A stretch of 64,000 nt of DNA from NCBI GenBank assembly GCA_026004795.1, contig BPJV01000005.1, positions 1 to 64,000 of the forward strand, read 5' to 3'. A program made the translations under genes and the position numbers. Shown in pieces: positions 8,956-18,158 of the stretch (positions within the stretch are counted from its first letter, which is position 1; the number at the start of each line of letters is the position of its first letter). A model generated the notes under the pieces. It was not told the origin of the DNA and did not search any database. It was given only the letters and a program-made list of their open reading frames with translations. This DNA is from Pirellulaceae bacterium. Its GTDB lineage: Bacteria > Planctomycetota > Planctomycetia > Pirellulales > Pirellulaceae.

Positions 8956-10577
8956 GGAAACACGCCTTCGGTGGTCATTGAACCAGGGGCGTCGCTGGAG
9001 GAAGGAATCGGGGGCGAGGAACGTTTCATCAATAGACGACGAGCAGCCCGATCGGCCGCGTCTTGGATATCCGTGTTCGTATCGGCCAGCAGTTCGGGGA
9101 TCAGCTTCACCAACGGTTCGTATTCGATCGCGCTGAGCAAATCAATCGCTTTGACGCGAATCTCCAGCTTGGGGTCGTCGAGCATCTTCATCAGTTCATC
9201 GGTAAGCCGATCGGCCCAGCCCAACGCCTGGACGACGAGCAGGGCGGTGAAGCGACGCTGCGGAGAGGCATTGCGCAGTTCGCGGCGCAGTTTCTCCATC
9301 GCCTCGGGATCGACCCTGGCGGTCAGCATGGCCATGGCTTGGCACATCTGCGTGGGCCACTGGCGCATGCGCTCCATCAGATGCTCGAAGTCGAAGCGTT
9401 CGAAGAAACGTATGGCTGCCGATCGAAGCGACTTGGATTCGCTTTCCAACCATTGGCAGAGCTTCAGTAGCGTCTGCCTCGCCTCGGCGTCACCGGTCAG
9501 CAGATTCTCTTGTAGTGCTGGTACGATGGCATCAGGATGGCAGCAGCGGCCGAAATGCAGCATCTCCGCCGCGGCCTGCTCGAACGATTCTCCGCCGATG
9601 GCCGCCATCTCCAAAGCGCCTCGCAACACCAGAAAAACGTCGTCGGTGCTGGCCGCTACAATCCGCCAAAACTTCCGGTAGGTGGCTTCGCCGATGCGCC
9701 GATCGACCTGAGTCGCATCCTGGACACAGCGCAGGGGTGGCAATGATCTCAGGTGCCGCATGGTGCCCGCCATCGAGCTTTCCTCGCTCATCTCCGCCAA
9801 CTCAATCGCCAACTCGACCTCGGGGCGGGCGACCGCAATGTCGACCGCCTGGCGCGGGGCATGCGGACGCACGAGGAAACCGGCCAGCAGTTGTAGCACC
9901 TCCTTGTCGGTGCTGCTGCGCAGACGATCCAGGATCAGCGAATGGAGCGGAGAGTGCTCGTCCTCCACGACTCCGCGGAACATCGAGTCATCCCAGTGCA
10001 CCACCGCTAGCCAAGCGTCGACGAGGATCATGTTCTGATGGAATTCGAGATCGTCGAGCTGGCGTTTCAGTGCATTGATCAATTGGTTGCGTGGAGTGCG
10101 CATGTCTTTGCCGCGCCGCGCCCGCTGCCCCCAGCGGCGGCAGAGGTCGAGCACGCAGCGATTGGCCGGTGCTTGCAAGGCATGGCGATGCTTGATGGCG
10201 TAGTGCAGCACGGCATCGATGGCTTCGACCATATCCAACTCGCCCACCATGTCGATCGCCTGCTTCTTTTCCAGGAACGAACCATGCTGCAATACGTCAC
10301 CAATTGTTGCCGGGTATTTCCAGGCCTCTTTCTGGAGAAGGGCTCGGTCGTCGGCGTTCAATCGTGACCAAGCGCGAACGATCTCTTTCCTGGAAGCCTC
10401 ATCGTCACGCGCTATGAGGCTTTGCAACGCGCGTCGACGTAGGTCGGAGCGTGGGGAGGCCAAGCCTTGGGCGAGAACCGCGACAACGGCCATATTGCGC
10501 GACCGCTGCAGGACTTCCCAAGTCGCTGCGCGGGGTAATGGTAACGAAGTGCCCGTATTCACCATGGTGATCTCCAT
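8952..10577 (-). CDS. HEAT-repeat protein
   Basis: A 541-residue helical protein made of HEAT-like repeats, each about 35 residues with the hydrophobic pattern and the internal Asp/Arg of the family. Examples are DLRRRALQSLIARDDEASRKEI near the start and DDPKLEIRVKAIDLLSAIEYEPLVKLIPELLADTN near the end. No signal peptide and no catalytic motif. A second start codon lies four residues in (GTG, 10565). The final 30 residues are a Ser/Pro-rich tail. It overlaps the following membrane protein by four bases, suggesting a soluble scaffold working with a membrane anchor. Partners and role are unknown. Confidence 0.85.
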   Translation of the reverse strand: MEITMVNTGTSLPLPRAATWEVLQRSRNMAVVAVLAQGLASPRSDLRRRALQSLIARDDEASRKEIVRAWSRLNADDRALLQKEAWKYPATIGDVLQHGSFLEKKQAIDMVGELDMVEAIDAVLHYAIKHRHALQAPANRCVLDLCRRWGQRARRGKDMRTPRNQLINALKRQLDDLEFHQNMILVDAWLAVVHWDDSMFRGVVEDEHSPLHSLILDRLRSSTDKEVLQLLAGFLVRPHAPRQAVDIAVARPEVELAIELAEMSEESSMAGTMRHLRSLPPLRCVQDATQVDRRIGEATYRKFWRIVAASTDDVFLVLRGALEMAAIGGESFEQAAAEMLHFGRCCHPDAIVPALQENLLTGDAEARQTLLKLCQWLESESKSLRSAAIRFFERFDFEHLMERMRQWPTQMCQAMAMLTARVDPEAMEKLRRELRNASPQRRFTALLVVQALGWADRLTDELMKMLDDPKLEIRVKAIDLLSAIEYEPLVKLIPELLADTNTDIQDAADRAARRLLMKRSSPPIPSSSDAPGSMTTEGVFP

Positions 10578-11422
10578 ATACTTCCTGTGCCTGCGAAAAG
10601 AACGGGGGCTTGTAACTATGCCATGCGATCTTTGTCCAGGAGGTGCAAGTCTCCCAGAATGCGTATATTTCCTGGGTTGTAAGGTGGCGGGTCGGCGGCA
10701 CGGTCGGCAGAACCGTTCTAGGCCTGCAGTTTGGAAAATTTGGAATTTTCGTTGTAAGGCAGCGGTTCTGGCGAGCGTCGTATTTGAAGGAGGTCAGCAG
10801 GTTAAGCGGATTTCACGAAAGGTGCCGCCGTCTGGAGAATTTGGATTCCTCGGGACCAAAGGTGTCCGGCCGGTGACGTCTAATAGAGTGACAGATGACC
10901 GGGATGGGAGAGAGGATAAGGAGCAGGATTCATGGCCGGGGGTGTTTCAACGCGAGATGCGGTGTAGCAGGCCAAGACACCTGCGGAGGCCATCGGGGCA
11001 GGTGGTACGGAATGGCGGATGGGAAGAGGAAGCAGCAGGCCCAAGAAGGGAGGAGAAATTGTCGTAGGGACGTGCCAAATGGTCGCCATGCGACCAACAT
11101 GCGATTCGCCGATGCGTTAAATGGTGTCGCTAGCAAATGGTAATAGGCGGAATGGAGGATGATTTTTGAACCGGTAGTGTCAGGTTATTCGTACTTATGG
11201 ATTGGGAGGGCGTTGAGGAAATGGCGGATTGGCGAGACTTTAATAAATTGGCACGGAATCTGCAGAAAGCTGGGATTCAATGCAGTGGTGACGCACTGCG
11301 GATTGTTTTGGGAGATTGAGGAATTGGTAGGGTTAATCGGTTGGCAGGGAAGCACTCGGGCGTTCCGCGAGCACCTGCTGCCATGAAGGTTGTGAGGGGT
11401 TTCTATCAAGGAGGAAGACAGG
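10578..11422. other. Long intergenic region upstream of csrA
   Basis: 845 bases between the divergent HEAT-repeat gene and csrA with no convincing gene. Short open frames lack family resemblance. The part nearest csrA is noticeably AT-richer than its neighbours, as expected of promoter DNA. A perfect 7-bp inverted repeat (GAAAATT-TGG-AATTTTC, 10734-10750) lies about 160 bases upstream of the HEAT gene and could be an operator. The length suggests a long leader or a small RNA, but neither is shown. Confidence 0.35.
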
Positions 11423-11425
11423 ATG
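11407..11425 (+). promoter_or_regulatory. Ribosome binding site of csrA, overlapping GGA motifs
   Basis: The leader has CAAGGAGGAAGACAGG immediately before ATG 11423. AAGGAGGA is a near-perfect Shine-Dalgarno, unusual in this window, and it also contains GGA triplets of the kind CsrA binds. Autorepression of csrA translation through such sites is known in other bacteria; here it is inference. Confidence 0.55.
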
Positions 11426-11683
11426 TTGGTATTGAGCCGCAAAGAAGGTGAGAAGTTGGTGATTGGTGACAACATTACGCTGGTCGTTTCCAAGATCTCG
11501 GGGAATCGAGTTTCCTTGGGGATTGAAGCGCCAGCGGATGTGAAGGTGTTTCGCGGCGAGTTGCTAGAGCAACAGGGCGAGGACGCCTCCGAAGGTGCAC
11601 CCCTGCGTCGAGCGGCCACGGTCACGATCGACTTGAGCGAAGTGGTTCGGCGGAAGTTGGAGGGGGAGCGTCAAGCGGTTTGA
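11423..11683 (+). CDS. csrA: Carbon storage regulator CsrA (RsmA)
   Basis: An 86-residue CsrA starting MLVLSRKEGEKLVIGDNI, the conserved first beta strands of the dimer, followed by SGNRVSLGIEAPADVKVFRGEL, which includes the RNA-binding LGIEAP/VFR region. CsrA dimers bind GGA-containing hairpins in mRNA leaders and block or alter translation, controlling carbon storage, motility and biofilm genes. The chain is longer than the usual 60-75 residues because of an extra C-terminal tail (ATVTIDLSEVVRRKLEGERQAV) that I do not recognise. The strong ribosome site supports the start. No flagellar genes are in the window; the gene stands alone and convergent with the aminotransferase gene. Confidence 0.96.
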   Translation: MLVLSRKEGEKLVIGDNITLVVSKISGNRVSLGIEAPADVKVFRGELLEQQGEDASEGAPLRRAATVTIDLSEVVRRKLEGERQAV

Positions 11684-11702
11684 GGCGTGCGAAGGTGGAG
11701 CC

Positions 11703-12872
11703 TTAGGAAGGGGAAGGGCCTAGTAGCGGTCGAATTTCCTTGGTGGCGTGGCCGAGGAAGTGATGCGCCATCAATTCGCCCACAGCGACAGCAGGCCACT
11801 CTCCCTGGATGGCTAGTTCGTGGTGGAGGACGAACGTTCCTTCGGCGCGAGCCTGACTGTGGATAAGAGGGACGGGCTTGTCGCATCGGCGGTGCGAGCG
11901 ACGATGGAGGCCGTCGAAGCCGGGACCGACAGGAATGCCTGCCGCGCGCAAATCCCGGATGACATGCTGGCGGTAGGCTTTGAGCAGGGCTGACGCTTCG
12001 TGTTGATCGTGCACGGTAATGGTAACGGGCAGATGAAGACCCGCCTGGTAAAAACTAGGATGAGGTTCGGAAGTATAAGGAATGGTCACTGGCAGACCGT
12101 GGGGAGCTAGGCTCTGTGTGAGCGCTGCGGAAAACTCCCGGAAGTACTGTTGGCAGGTCTCGAGAATCGTCGGTAGCCACGGGAGTTGCGCCACGACAAC
12201 GCGGGCTTGGAGTTCACTCATCGCATAAGGGCCGCTTCCTGCGCCGGCGGCGATTTTACACCGCTGCATCAGGGCCGGATCGGTGGTGAGCAAGGCCCCA
12301 CCGCGTCCCGCTGATAACAGTTTGCCTCCCCCGAAACTAAGCGTGGCGAATCGCCCCCAAGTTCCCACCTGGCGGCTGTCCCGCCGCGCGGCGATGGCTT
12401 GGCAACAGTCTTCAATCAGGGCAATTCCCCGGCGCGTGCAAGTCTCCAGCAATTGCCGCGCATCTTGCGTCTGTCCGTGGACATGACTGGCAATCAACGC
12501 TCGACAACCGGGAGTGCGCTCGATCGCCTCGATAAGACGCTGCTGGTCAAGTCGCCAGCCTGTGGCCTCGGTGTCCACCAACACAGGGCGCGCTCCCACG
12601 CGCTCGATCGCCCAAGCGTTTCCCGGATAATCGTAGGCGCTCAATAGTACGCGATCACCCTCCCCGATGCCCAACGCTCTGAGACCGATCTCTAACGAGG
12701 CGGTACCGCTACTTGCCAGCAAGACTTCAGCACCGCCATACAGCTCGCTCAATCGCTCCGATAATTGCTCGTGCGCAATTCCCAGATAACGGCGATGGGC
12801 CTTTTCAGACACCGCCTGTGATAACGCATCGCGAATCGACTGTTCCAACGTCGCATAAATGGTCGATTCCAA
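11703..12872 (-). CDS. DegT/DnrJ/EryC1/StrS-type PLP aminotransferase
   Basis: A 389-residue fold-type-I PLP enzyme. LLASSGTASLEIGLRAL (about 51-67) is the phosphate-anchoring segment, IEDCCQAI includes the ring-contacting Asp155, and SFGGGKLLSAGRGGALLT includes the Schiff-base Lys184. These are the typical motifs of sugar or cyclitol aminotransferases that amino-modify nucleotide sugars or antibiotic precursors. No sugar-biosynthesis genes flank it, so the substrate cannot be named. ATG 12870-12872 fits the family N-terminus. It is divergent from the zincin-like gene with about 80 bases between starts. Confidence 0.88.
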   Translation of the reverse strand: MESTIYATLEQSIRDALSQAVSEKAHRRYLGIAHEQLSERLSELYGGAEVLLASSGTASLEIGLRALGIGEGDRVLLSAYDYPGNAWAIERVGARPVLVDTEATGWRLDQQRLIEAIERTPGCRALIASHVHGQTQDARQLLETCTRRGIALIEDCCQAIAARRDSRQVGTWGRFATLSFGGGKLLSAGRGGALLTTDPALMQRCKIAAGAGSGPYAMSELQARVVVAQLPWLPTILETCQQYFREFSAALTQSLAPHGLPVTIPYTSEPHPSFYQAGLHLPVTITVHDQHEASALLKAYRQHVIRDLRAAGIPVGPGFDGLHRRSHRRCDKPVPLIHSQARAEGTFVLHHELAIQGEWPAVAVGELMAHHFLGHATKEIRPLLGPSPS

Positions 12873-12955
12873 ACATCACCTCACCGGTTCAAGTATGCTA
12901 AATCCAGCTTCCCAACCGAACTCATTGTGTAACTCTAGCCGGTAGTACGTTGACC

Positions 12956-14164
12956 ATGCAAGGAGAACCCGGGGCTTCTCGTCTGAAGATTGAAATCGCC
13001 GTCATTCTCGCCGGTCGACTCGACCGCCTGGACCGTCATGTGATCGAAGAATCGGTAAACGAACTGAGTTCGTGCTGGCAACGATGGATGGAGGATTTCG
13101 ATTGGCAGCTTCGCGTGGTGGTGCGCGATGAATGGCCGATTGGGCACCGAGTGGAGCCGATGGAATTATTGAGTCAGGCGCGTCAAGAGCGAGATGAGTC
13201 GGGATGGGATTTCGTCATCGTCATCACTGCCGCGGATTTGATCAGTCATTATAAGCCGTCAGCGATCGCGGTGATCAGCAGCTCCTTAGACATCGCCGTC
13301 GTATCCACCGCGCGGATCGATCCTCGCGCAACCTCACCGCACAGCGCCGACAGTGAGCGGATGCGCCTGATGAAGTTGAGAGCAACTCGTCTCATGCTGT
13401 ATGCGATGGGGCATTGGTTGGGGGTTGAACATGACGACGAGTCCGCCACGGTCATGGATCGGCTTCTGTCGCTCGACCCCGATGATGCGTCGATGCACTT
13501 CAGTGACGAGCAACTGGCTGATATGAAGCACGCGCTGCATGCCATCGCAGACCAGCGACTGGAGGAGCGCGAGGAGTTTCGCCGCACTGCTGACTGGAGA
13601 TTCTACGTCCTGGCCATGTGGCAGAATCGTCAAGAGATCATTGGTGCCGTCGGTCAGGCACGCCCCTGGGAATTTCCGGTGCGACTAAGTCGATTTGCGA
13701 CTGCGGCACTGTCGGCGACGATGGTATTCTTGATGACGGCCGAAGCCTGGGATTTTTCCATGAAACAACCACCGCGAACGGTGGTGATCTTTTTCGTTCT
13801 CTCCCTGGTGGCCACCACGTTTTACGTTACGATTCGTCAGAACCTATTGGTGCGGCGCATCGGACGCCGCCTATCGGAACAGATCGTTGCCACCAATGTT
13901 TCTGCCCTGATGATTATTGCATTGGGAATGTTGACCATGTTCGCCATGCTGGTGATGCTCAGTCTGACCGCCGCGTTTACCCTGTTTCCAAAAGAAGTTG
14001 TCCAAGGATGGGCGGCGTCCGTGCAGGAACCTTTGGTCTGGTCCCACTATCTGTTGCTGGCCGGCATGGTAGGGACACTTGGTATCCTGATTGGCGCACT
14101 GGGGGCAACTTTCGAAGAAGCTCATCATTTCCAGCATGTCGTGTTTGTCGACGAAGAGATCTGA
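12956..14164 (+). CDS. Membrane protein with a degenerate metzincin-type domain
   Basis: A 402-residue protein. The first half resembles archaemetzincin-like zinc peptidases in layout. The expected HExxHxxGxxH appears as YAMGHWLGVEH: the first ligand His is Tyr149 and the catalytic Glu is Ala150, while H153, G156 and H159 keep exact spacing, and VMD (M167) could be the Met-turn. It is therefore probably a non-peptidase derivative. The second half has four hydrophobic segments (for example TVVIFFVLSLVATTFYVTI and MIIALGMLTMFAMLVMLSLTAAF). ATG 12956 is preferred; TTG 12950 is in frame. The multipass membrane protein downstream is 73 bases away on the same strand and may be a partner. Confidence 0.7.
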   Translation: MQGEPGASRLKIEIAVILAGRLDRLDRHVIEESVNELSSCWQRWMEDFDWQLRVVVRDEWPIGHRVEPMELLSQARQERDESGWDFVIVITAADLISHYKPSAIAVISSSLDIAVVSTARIDPRATSPHSADSERMRLMKLRATRLMLYAMGHWLGVEHDDESATVMDRLLSLDPDDASMHFSDEQLADMKHALHAIADQRLEEREEFRRTADWRFYVLAMWQNRQEIIGAVGQARPWEFPVRLSRFATAALSATMVFLMTAEAWDFSMKQPPRTVVIFFVLSLVATTFYVTIRQNLLVRRIGRRLSEQIVATNVSALMIIALGMLTMFAMLVMLSLTAAFTLFPKEVVQGWAASVQEPLVWSHYLLLAGMVGTLGILIGALGATFEEAHHFQHVVFVDEEI

Positions 14165-14237
14165 TGGCAGCACGGAGCAGGTCCATTCTCTCGCTGCCAC
14201 CTATTGTCAGGGCCTGAATTAACAGTGGGAGAACTAG

Positions 14238-14948
14238 ATGCATGAATTCCTTCCCCCCTCCGCGCAGCGGTTGGTCGTCTCGTATATCGGCATCCGTCGA
14301 GCAATCGGCTTAAGTGGAATGGTACTACCCGTGATGCTGGGGCCTGGCGGTTGGCTGCTCCTGGGTATCGAGATCCAGGATAATATGAGTAGCTATTATC
14401 ATACGCCGCTGCGCGATCTGTTCGTCGGTACCCTGTGTGCGATGGGAGTCTTCTTGTTCTGTTATCGAGGGCACGACTGGATCGAGGACTGGACGGCCAA
14501 TCTCGGGTGCTTTTTCGCCCTTGCAGTAGCATTCTTTCCGCTCGATCCTGGGCTGGCGCCGCTGCAACAGGATTCCTGGATCGGGTTAATTCATTGTTTG
14601 GCCGGTGGCGGATTCTTCCTCACGCTGGCCTTCTACTCGCTGGTGCATTTTCCTAGCGCCAAAGAGCATGAACTGGAACCGGAGCCTCATATTCGGCAGC
14701 GTGATCGGATCTACCGCGCCAGTGGGATCGTAATCGTGATCGCTGTGGTGATCATGGGGGGGTATCTATTTATCCTACCTGCGGAATGGAAAGAGATGCT
14801 CGATCGGTACAACGCTCTTTTCTGGTTGGAGTGGATTGCCTTGTGGGCGTTTTCTGCCGCGTGGTTGACGAAGGGACGAGTGATCATCGCCGATGTGATG
14901 ATCGATCTGCTGGCCGAGGCGGAGGAGAGGTTATTGGGTAGGCAATAG
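14238..14948 (+). CDS. Multipass membrane protein of unknown function
   Basis: A 236-residue protein with about six hydrophobic segments, among them GMVLPVMLGPGGWLLLGIEI, FVGTLCAMGVFLFCY, LGCFFALAVAFFP and IVIVIAVVIMGGYLFIL. SSYYHTPLRDLF lies between the first two. The pattern resembles DUF998-like or other small polytopic membrane families, but I cannot assign one. It follows the zincin-like membrane gene by 73 bases, probably in one transcript. No catalytic motif is evident. Confidence 0.75.
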   Translation: MHEFLPPSAQRLVVSYIGIRRAIGLSGMVLPVMLGPGGWLLLGIEIQDNMSSYYHTPLRDLFVGTLCAMGVFLFCYRGHDWIEDWTANLGCFFALAVAFFPLDPGLAPLQQDSWIGLIHCLAGGGFFLTLAFYSLVHFPSAKEHELEPEPHIRQRDRIYRASGIVIVIAVVIMGGYLFILPAEWKEMLDRYNALFWLEWIALWAFSAAWLTKGRVIIADVMIDLLAEAEERLLGRQ

Positions 14949-15128
14949 CAGACGCCAAACGTGGCTCCACCTTACCTCGCATTTCCCAGATGCCTCTTCG
15001 GGCGTGACGAGCGCCATCGCCACGGGCGGTGAGCGCTGATGGCACCGACCAGGATCAGGTATGGCCAAAGCAGTGCCTTGGGAAAGAGCTTGGGGGCTGC
15101 GTCCCTATCGCTCCCACAACTGGCTCCT

Positions 15129-16949
15129 TCATGAGGGGTCTTGGGATAAGACAAGAACGGAGTAGGGCCCGAGGGAAAGTTCTCCGGTAGCCGGAAAGCC
15201 GTCACGCGGCTGGGCGATCGCCTCGATGTCCCCAGTTGGTTGATCGGAAAACGCTTCGCTGTAACCCTTCCAATCGGAATTCAGTCGTACCCGCCAGTTG
15301 CCTGCGCATGGAAAGCCGATTTGGTAAGCATCCCAGCTGCGATTAGCGAAATTGCACACGATGACTACATCATCGCCAGGCCCATGGTCCATCCATCGCT
15401 GAAACGCGATGACTTTGTCGGTATTATTCACATGATGAACATGGATGTGTTGGCTGAGCAGACCGCGCGTGTATCCCGCTCGGTTTAATCGCAAATGAAT
15501 CAGATCGTGATAAAGCTGTAGCAGTCCACTGAATCGATCCGCTCGTTCCCAGTCCACCGGATCACCGTCGTCGAAATGCCGGTCTTCTAGCAGTTCTTGC
15601 CCCTGGAACAGCATAGGAATACCGGGAGCGACGAGCGTGGTGGCAGCAGCCAAGATGGAGAGTTTCTGCGCGTAGAAACTGTCGGCTTGGCCGGGCGTAA
15701 TTTCTTCCGGGACACGCGCCTTGCCATTGGCGACCTCATCGTGCGACTCGCTGTACACGATCCGCTGGAAAGCTTCATGGTTGTAACGAAAACAGAGTGC
15801 GTCTCGGATCTTCGTCAGATCGCGATGTTCGTCTTCTACTTGTTGCACCACCTCGCGCACGGGGTGAACAAACTGGGCATCCCACTGGGCGGTGAATCCT
15901 GCTCCACCTTCCTCTACTGATTTGGTCAACCATTCGTCCCCCTGCAGATCTTCGGCGATCAACAACGTGCCCGGAAACTTTCGTTGAATTTCACCATTGA
16001 TCCATTGCATCAGCGACCATCCTTCCGGAATATCGGAGGCATCGATTCCGTATACTCTACGAATGTAGGCCGTCATATCGTATCGTAAACCATCGACATG
16101 GTATTCTTCCAACCACATCATCGCGTTGTCATAGATGAACTGTCGGACTTCAGGTCGTCCGTAATCGGGGCGAGTTTCTCCCCAAGGAGTGGTACTGCGC
16201 CAGTCATTGTAAAAATAGATACCCCCTTTTTCGTTCTCGCTCCAACCGTCGAATCGCCATAAATCTAAGTCACTGGGGCCGAAGTGGTTGTACACGACAT
16301 CCAACACCACACCGATTCCGGCGCGGTGGGCAGCCTTCACAAAATCCTTCAGCGCCCGTGGACCGCCGTACGCTTGTTCGATGGCGAAAATATGTGCCGG
16401 ATTGTAGCCCCAAGAGTAGTCTCCGGCGAACTCGGTGACGGGCATGATTTCCACCACGTTCACCCCCAACGCGACCAAGTGAGGTAGTTGGGAGATGGCA
16501 TCATGAAAACCGCCTGGCATCTGGTCATCGCTGCGCCGAAAAGTGCCGATATGCATCTCATAGATGACCAATTCGTTGATGGCTGGCAAGCGATAATCGT
16601 CGCCTTCCCAGTCGTAGGTTGGATCATGCACGATGGCATTTCCTACGGAGTTCGTAACTTCTCTAGCGTACGGGTCGATGCGGTCAAAGGTTTGCTCGCC
16701 ACGGGTGAGGCGGTACTTGTACTGGTCGCCCACTGAGGCGTTTTCCACCACCGCATACCAATACCCGTTCTCATCCCGCTTCATCGGGTTGGCATCACCG
16801 CACCATTCATTGAACGTTCCAATGACGGTAACACGGTCTGCATGAGGGGCCCACACGCGAAAAGCGACTCCCTGTTCAAGTAGGATAGCGCCCATTCCAG
16901 GAGTGGGAGACTGGTTCGATTGCATGCGAGAAGATTCAGTGACGCTCAT
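15129..16949 (-). CDS. GH13 alpha-glucan branching-enzyme-like protein
   Basis: A 606-residue alpha-amylase superfamily enzyme. An N-terminal CBM48-type domain (FRVWAPHADRVTVIGTFNEW) precedes a complete GH13 barrel. Catalytic positions are R289/D291 in DGLRYD (nucleophile), E333 in LLIAED (acid/base) and H403-D404 in SESHDE, with DVVYNH at 217-222. A C-terminal beta domain follows. The layout fits a 1,4-alpha-glucan branching enzyme (glycogen synthesis), but the chain is shorter than classical GlgB, and a trehalose-type or other GH13 specificity is possible. It stands alone on the minus strand, with no other glycogen genes near. Confidence 0.85.
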   Translation of the reverse strand: MSVTESSRMQSNQSPTPGMGAILLEQGVAFRVWAPHADRVTVIGTFNEWCGDANPMKRDENGYWYAVVENASVGDQYKYRLTRGEQTFDRIDPYAREVTNSVGNAIVHDPTYDWEGDDYRLPAINELVIYEMHIGTFRRSDDQMPGGFHDAISQLPHLVALGVNVVEIMPVTEFAGDYSWGYNPAHIFAIEQAYGGPRALKDFVKAAHRAGIGVVLDVVYNHFGPSDLDLWRFDGWSENEKGGIYFYNDWRSTTPWGETRPDYGRPEVRQFIYDNAMMWLEEYHVDGLRYDMTAYIRRVYGIDASDIPEGWSLMQWINGEIQRKFPGTLLIAEDLQGDEWLTKSVEEGGAGFTAQWDAQFVHPVREVVQQVEDEHRDLTKIRDALCFRYNHEAFQRIVYSESHDEVANGKARVPEEITPGQADSFYAQKLSILAAATTLVAPGIPMLFQGQELLEDRHFDDGDPVDWERADRFSGLLQLYHDLIHLRLNRAGYTRGLLSQHIHVHHVNNTDKVIAFQRWMDHGPGDDVVIVCNFANRSWDAYQIGFPCAGNWRVRLNSDWKGYSEAFSDQPTGDIEAIAQPRDGFPATGELSLGPYSVLVLSQDPS

Positions 16950-17148
16950 TCATGATGACCTTTGCAGAAATTTGACACAATCCAATCGTGCCGACCCAGG
17001 GGCACTCGGTGGTCACGACCTTAAGCGGGGGCCACGGACTCAAGTCGGGGTGACGCTATTGCATTTCCAGGTTACGAGTGCAACTAGCGTTTGCACCCGA
17101 CCATGACTAGGGTAAATCGTGGTGCAATGCCATGGTGACGTCATCTGA

Positions 17149-17352
17149 CTAGCACTGGCACGATCGCTCAAAATTCTTTACTTGTTTCTCCGCTTCCTCA
17201 CGGGCAAGACCATATTTCTCTTGAATTTTTCCAATGAGCTGGTCCCGCTTACCAGCTATCACATCCAGCTCATCGTCTGTAAGCTTTCCCCACTGTTCTT
17301 TGACTTTCCCTTTCACTTGCGTCCATTTGCCTTCAATTTGATCCCAGTTCAT
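17149..17352 (-). CDS. CsbD-family (UPF0337) stress protein
   Basis: A 67-residue hydrophilic helical protein starting MNWDQIEGKWTQVKGKVKEQWGKL, with the family's GKRDQLIGKIQEKYG in the middle and an unusual CQC end. CsbD proteins accumulate in general stress responses of many bacteria; the molecular role is unknown. The start ATG 17350-17352 has GGAG-rich sequence upstream. A longer in-frame ATG at 17418 would add an unlikely hydrophobic leader. It follows the Rho_N-like gene on the same strand by 87 bases. Confidence 0.9.
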   Translation of the reverse strand: MNWDQIEGKWTQVKGKVKEQWGKLTDDELDVIAGKRDQLIGKIQEKYGLAREEAEKQVKNFERSCQC

Positions 17353-17439
17353 TCCTACGGCTCCTAATTGTGAGAGTTGGCAAAAAAATAGTATCGGCGG
17401 CATCCCACAGATCGCCATCCATCCGATGGTTCTCTGGTG

Positions 17440-17736
17440 TCATCGCGCGTCACGAATGGCTTCGACAAGTTCTTGTTTTCGCATCTTGCTGCGTCCGGAG
17501 ATTTTTCGTTCAGCGGCAAGGTTGCGCAGTTGCTCCACCGTCCATTCTTCCAGAAGTGTGTGCGGGTTCCCGGTTCCTCGAGTGGTTTTTTGGGGAGTGC
17601 GTCCCTCTCGCCGCCGTTGTTTGTTGACAGTGCGAGCAGCGATCTCTTCCGCACGTTCTTCGGAACGGCCTCGTTCGAGTTCCGACTCTTTCACGTGCTC
17701 GAATTGCCTCTTGTCTTTGTTGGACCAGCTCGGCAT
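17440..17736 (-). CDS. Small basic protein with a Rho_N-like C-terminal helix pair
   Basis: A 98-residue, strongly charged protein. The first half (HVKESELERGRSEERAEEIAARTVNKQRR) matches a small conserved family often annotated as plasmid-stabilisation or Rho_N-containing. The last 35 residues (TVEQLRNLAAERKISGRSKMRKQELVEAIR) have the SAP/Rho_N pattern of two short helices that bind nucleic acid. It lacks the rest of Rho, so it is not a termination factor. It lies upstream of csbD on the same strand and is a likely stress-related nucleic-acid-binding protein. Confidence 0.8.
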   Translation of the reverse strand: MPSWSNKDKRQFEHVKESELERGRSEERAEEIAARTVNKQRRREGRTPQKTTRGTGNPHTLLEEWTVEQLRNLAAERKISGRSKMRKQELVEAIRDAR

Positions 17737-18158
17737 GATCCCACCCTCAATGTTCCATGACTGGAAAAATGGACTCGGCTCGGCGTTTCCATCATCTGAT
17801 GACCGAGCAGTGCATAAAGAGTGCCAAAAGGTGTTTAAATAAAAGTATAAAAATAAAACACGTGCAACTTGGTGCAGATGCGTCCGGAATTAGATAATCG
17901 CAGGTCGTGACGGTGCGAGGATGATGGCTAGGCGTTGAGCGAAAGTCGACCACATTGGCTTCCGCAAAGCCAACTGTCACAGAGCACGATGAGAACCAAG
18001 GTGGTTTGGCGGTAGGTAGAAAAGGCAGGCTTCATCCTGCTGCAGCAAATGTGCACCAATCCATGCGGATCCAGAAGTTATGCACGAGCCGAGGCTCTCC
18101 GGGAATACCGATGGCGGTTCTAGCCAAGCGAGTGGGCAGGGTCGCCGGTAGAGGGCGG
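17737..18158. other. Intergenic region with AT-rich promoter-like core
   Basis: No gene is visible. A 30-bp very AT-rich tract at 17831-17861, flanked by the inverted hexamers GTGTTT and AAACAC, stands out against the GC-rich surroundings. It lies about 100 bases upstream of the Rho_N-like gene and is a plausible promoter or regulator site. The rest shows nothing. Confidence 0.4.

Noticed and set aside
11159-11386. Plus-strand 75-codon frame upstream of csrA
   Set aside because: No family, no ribosome site; more likely part of the csrA leader.
17440-17736. Rho termination factor
   Set aside because: Only a Rho_N/SAP-like segment is present; the ATPase is missing.
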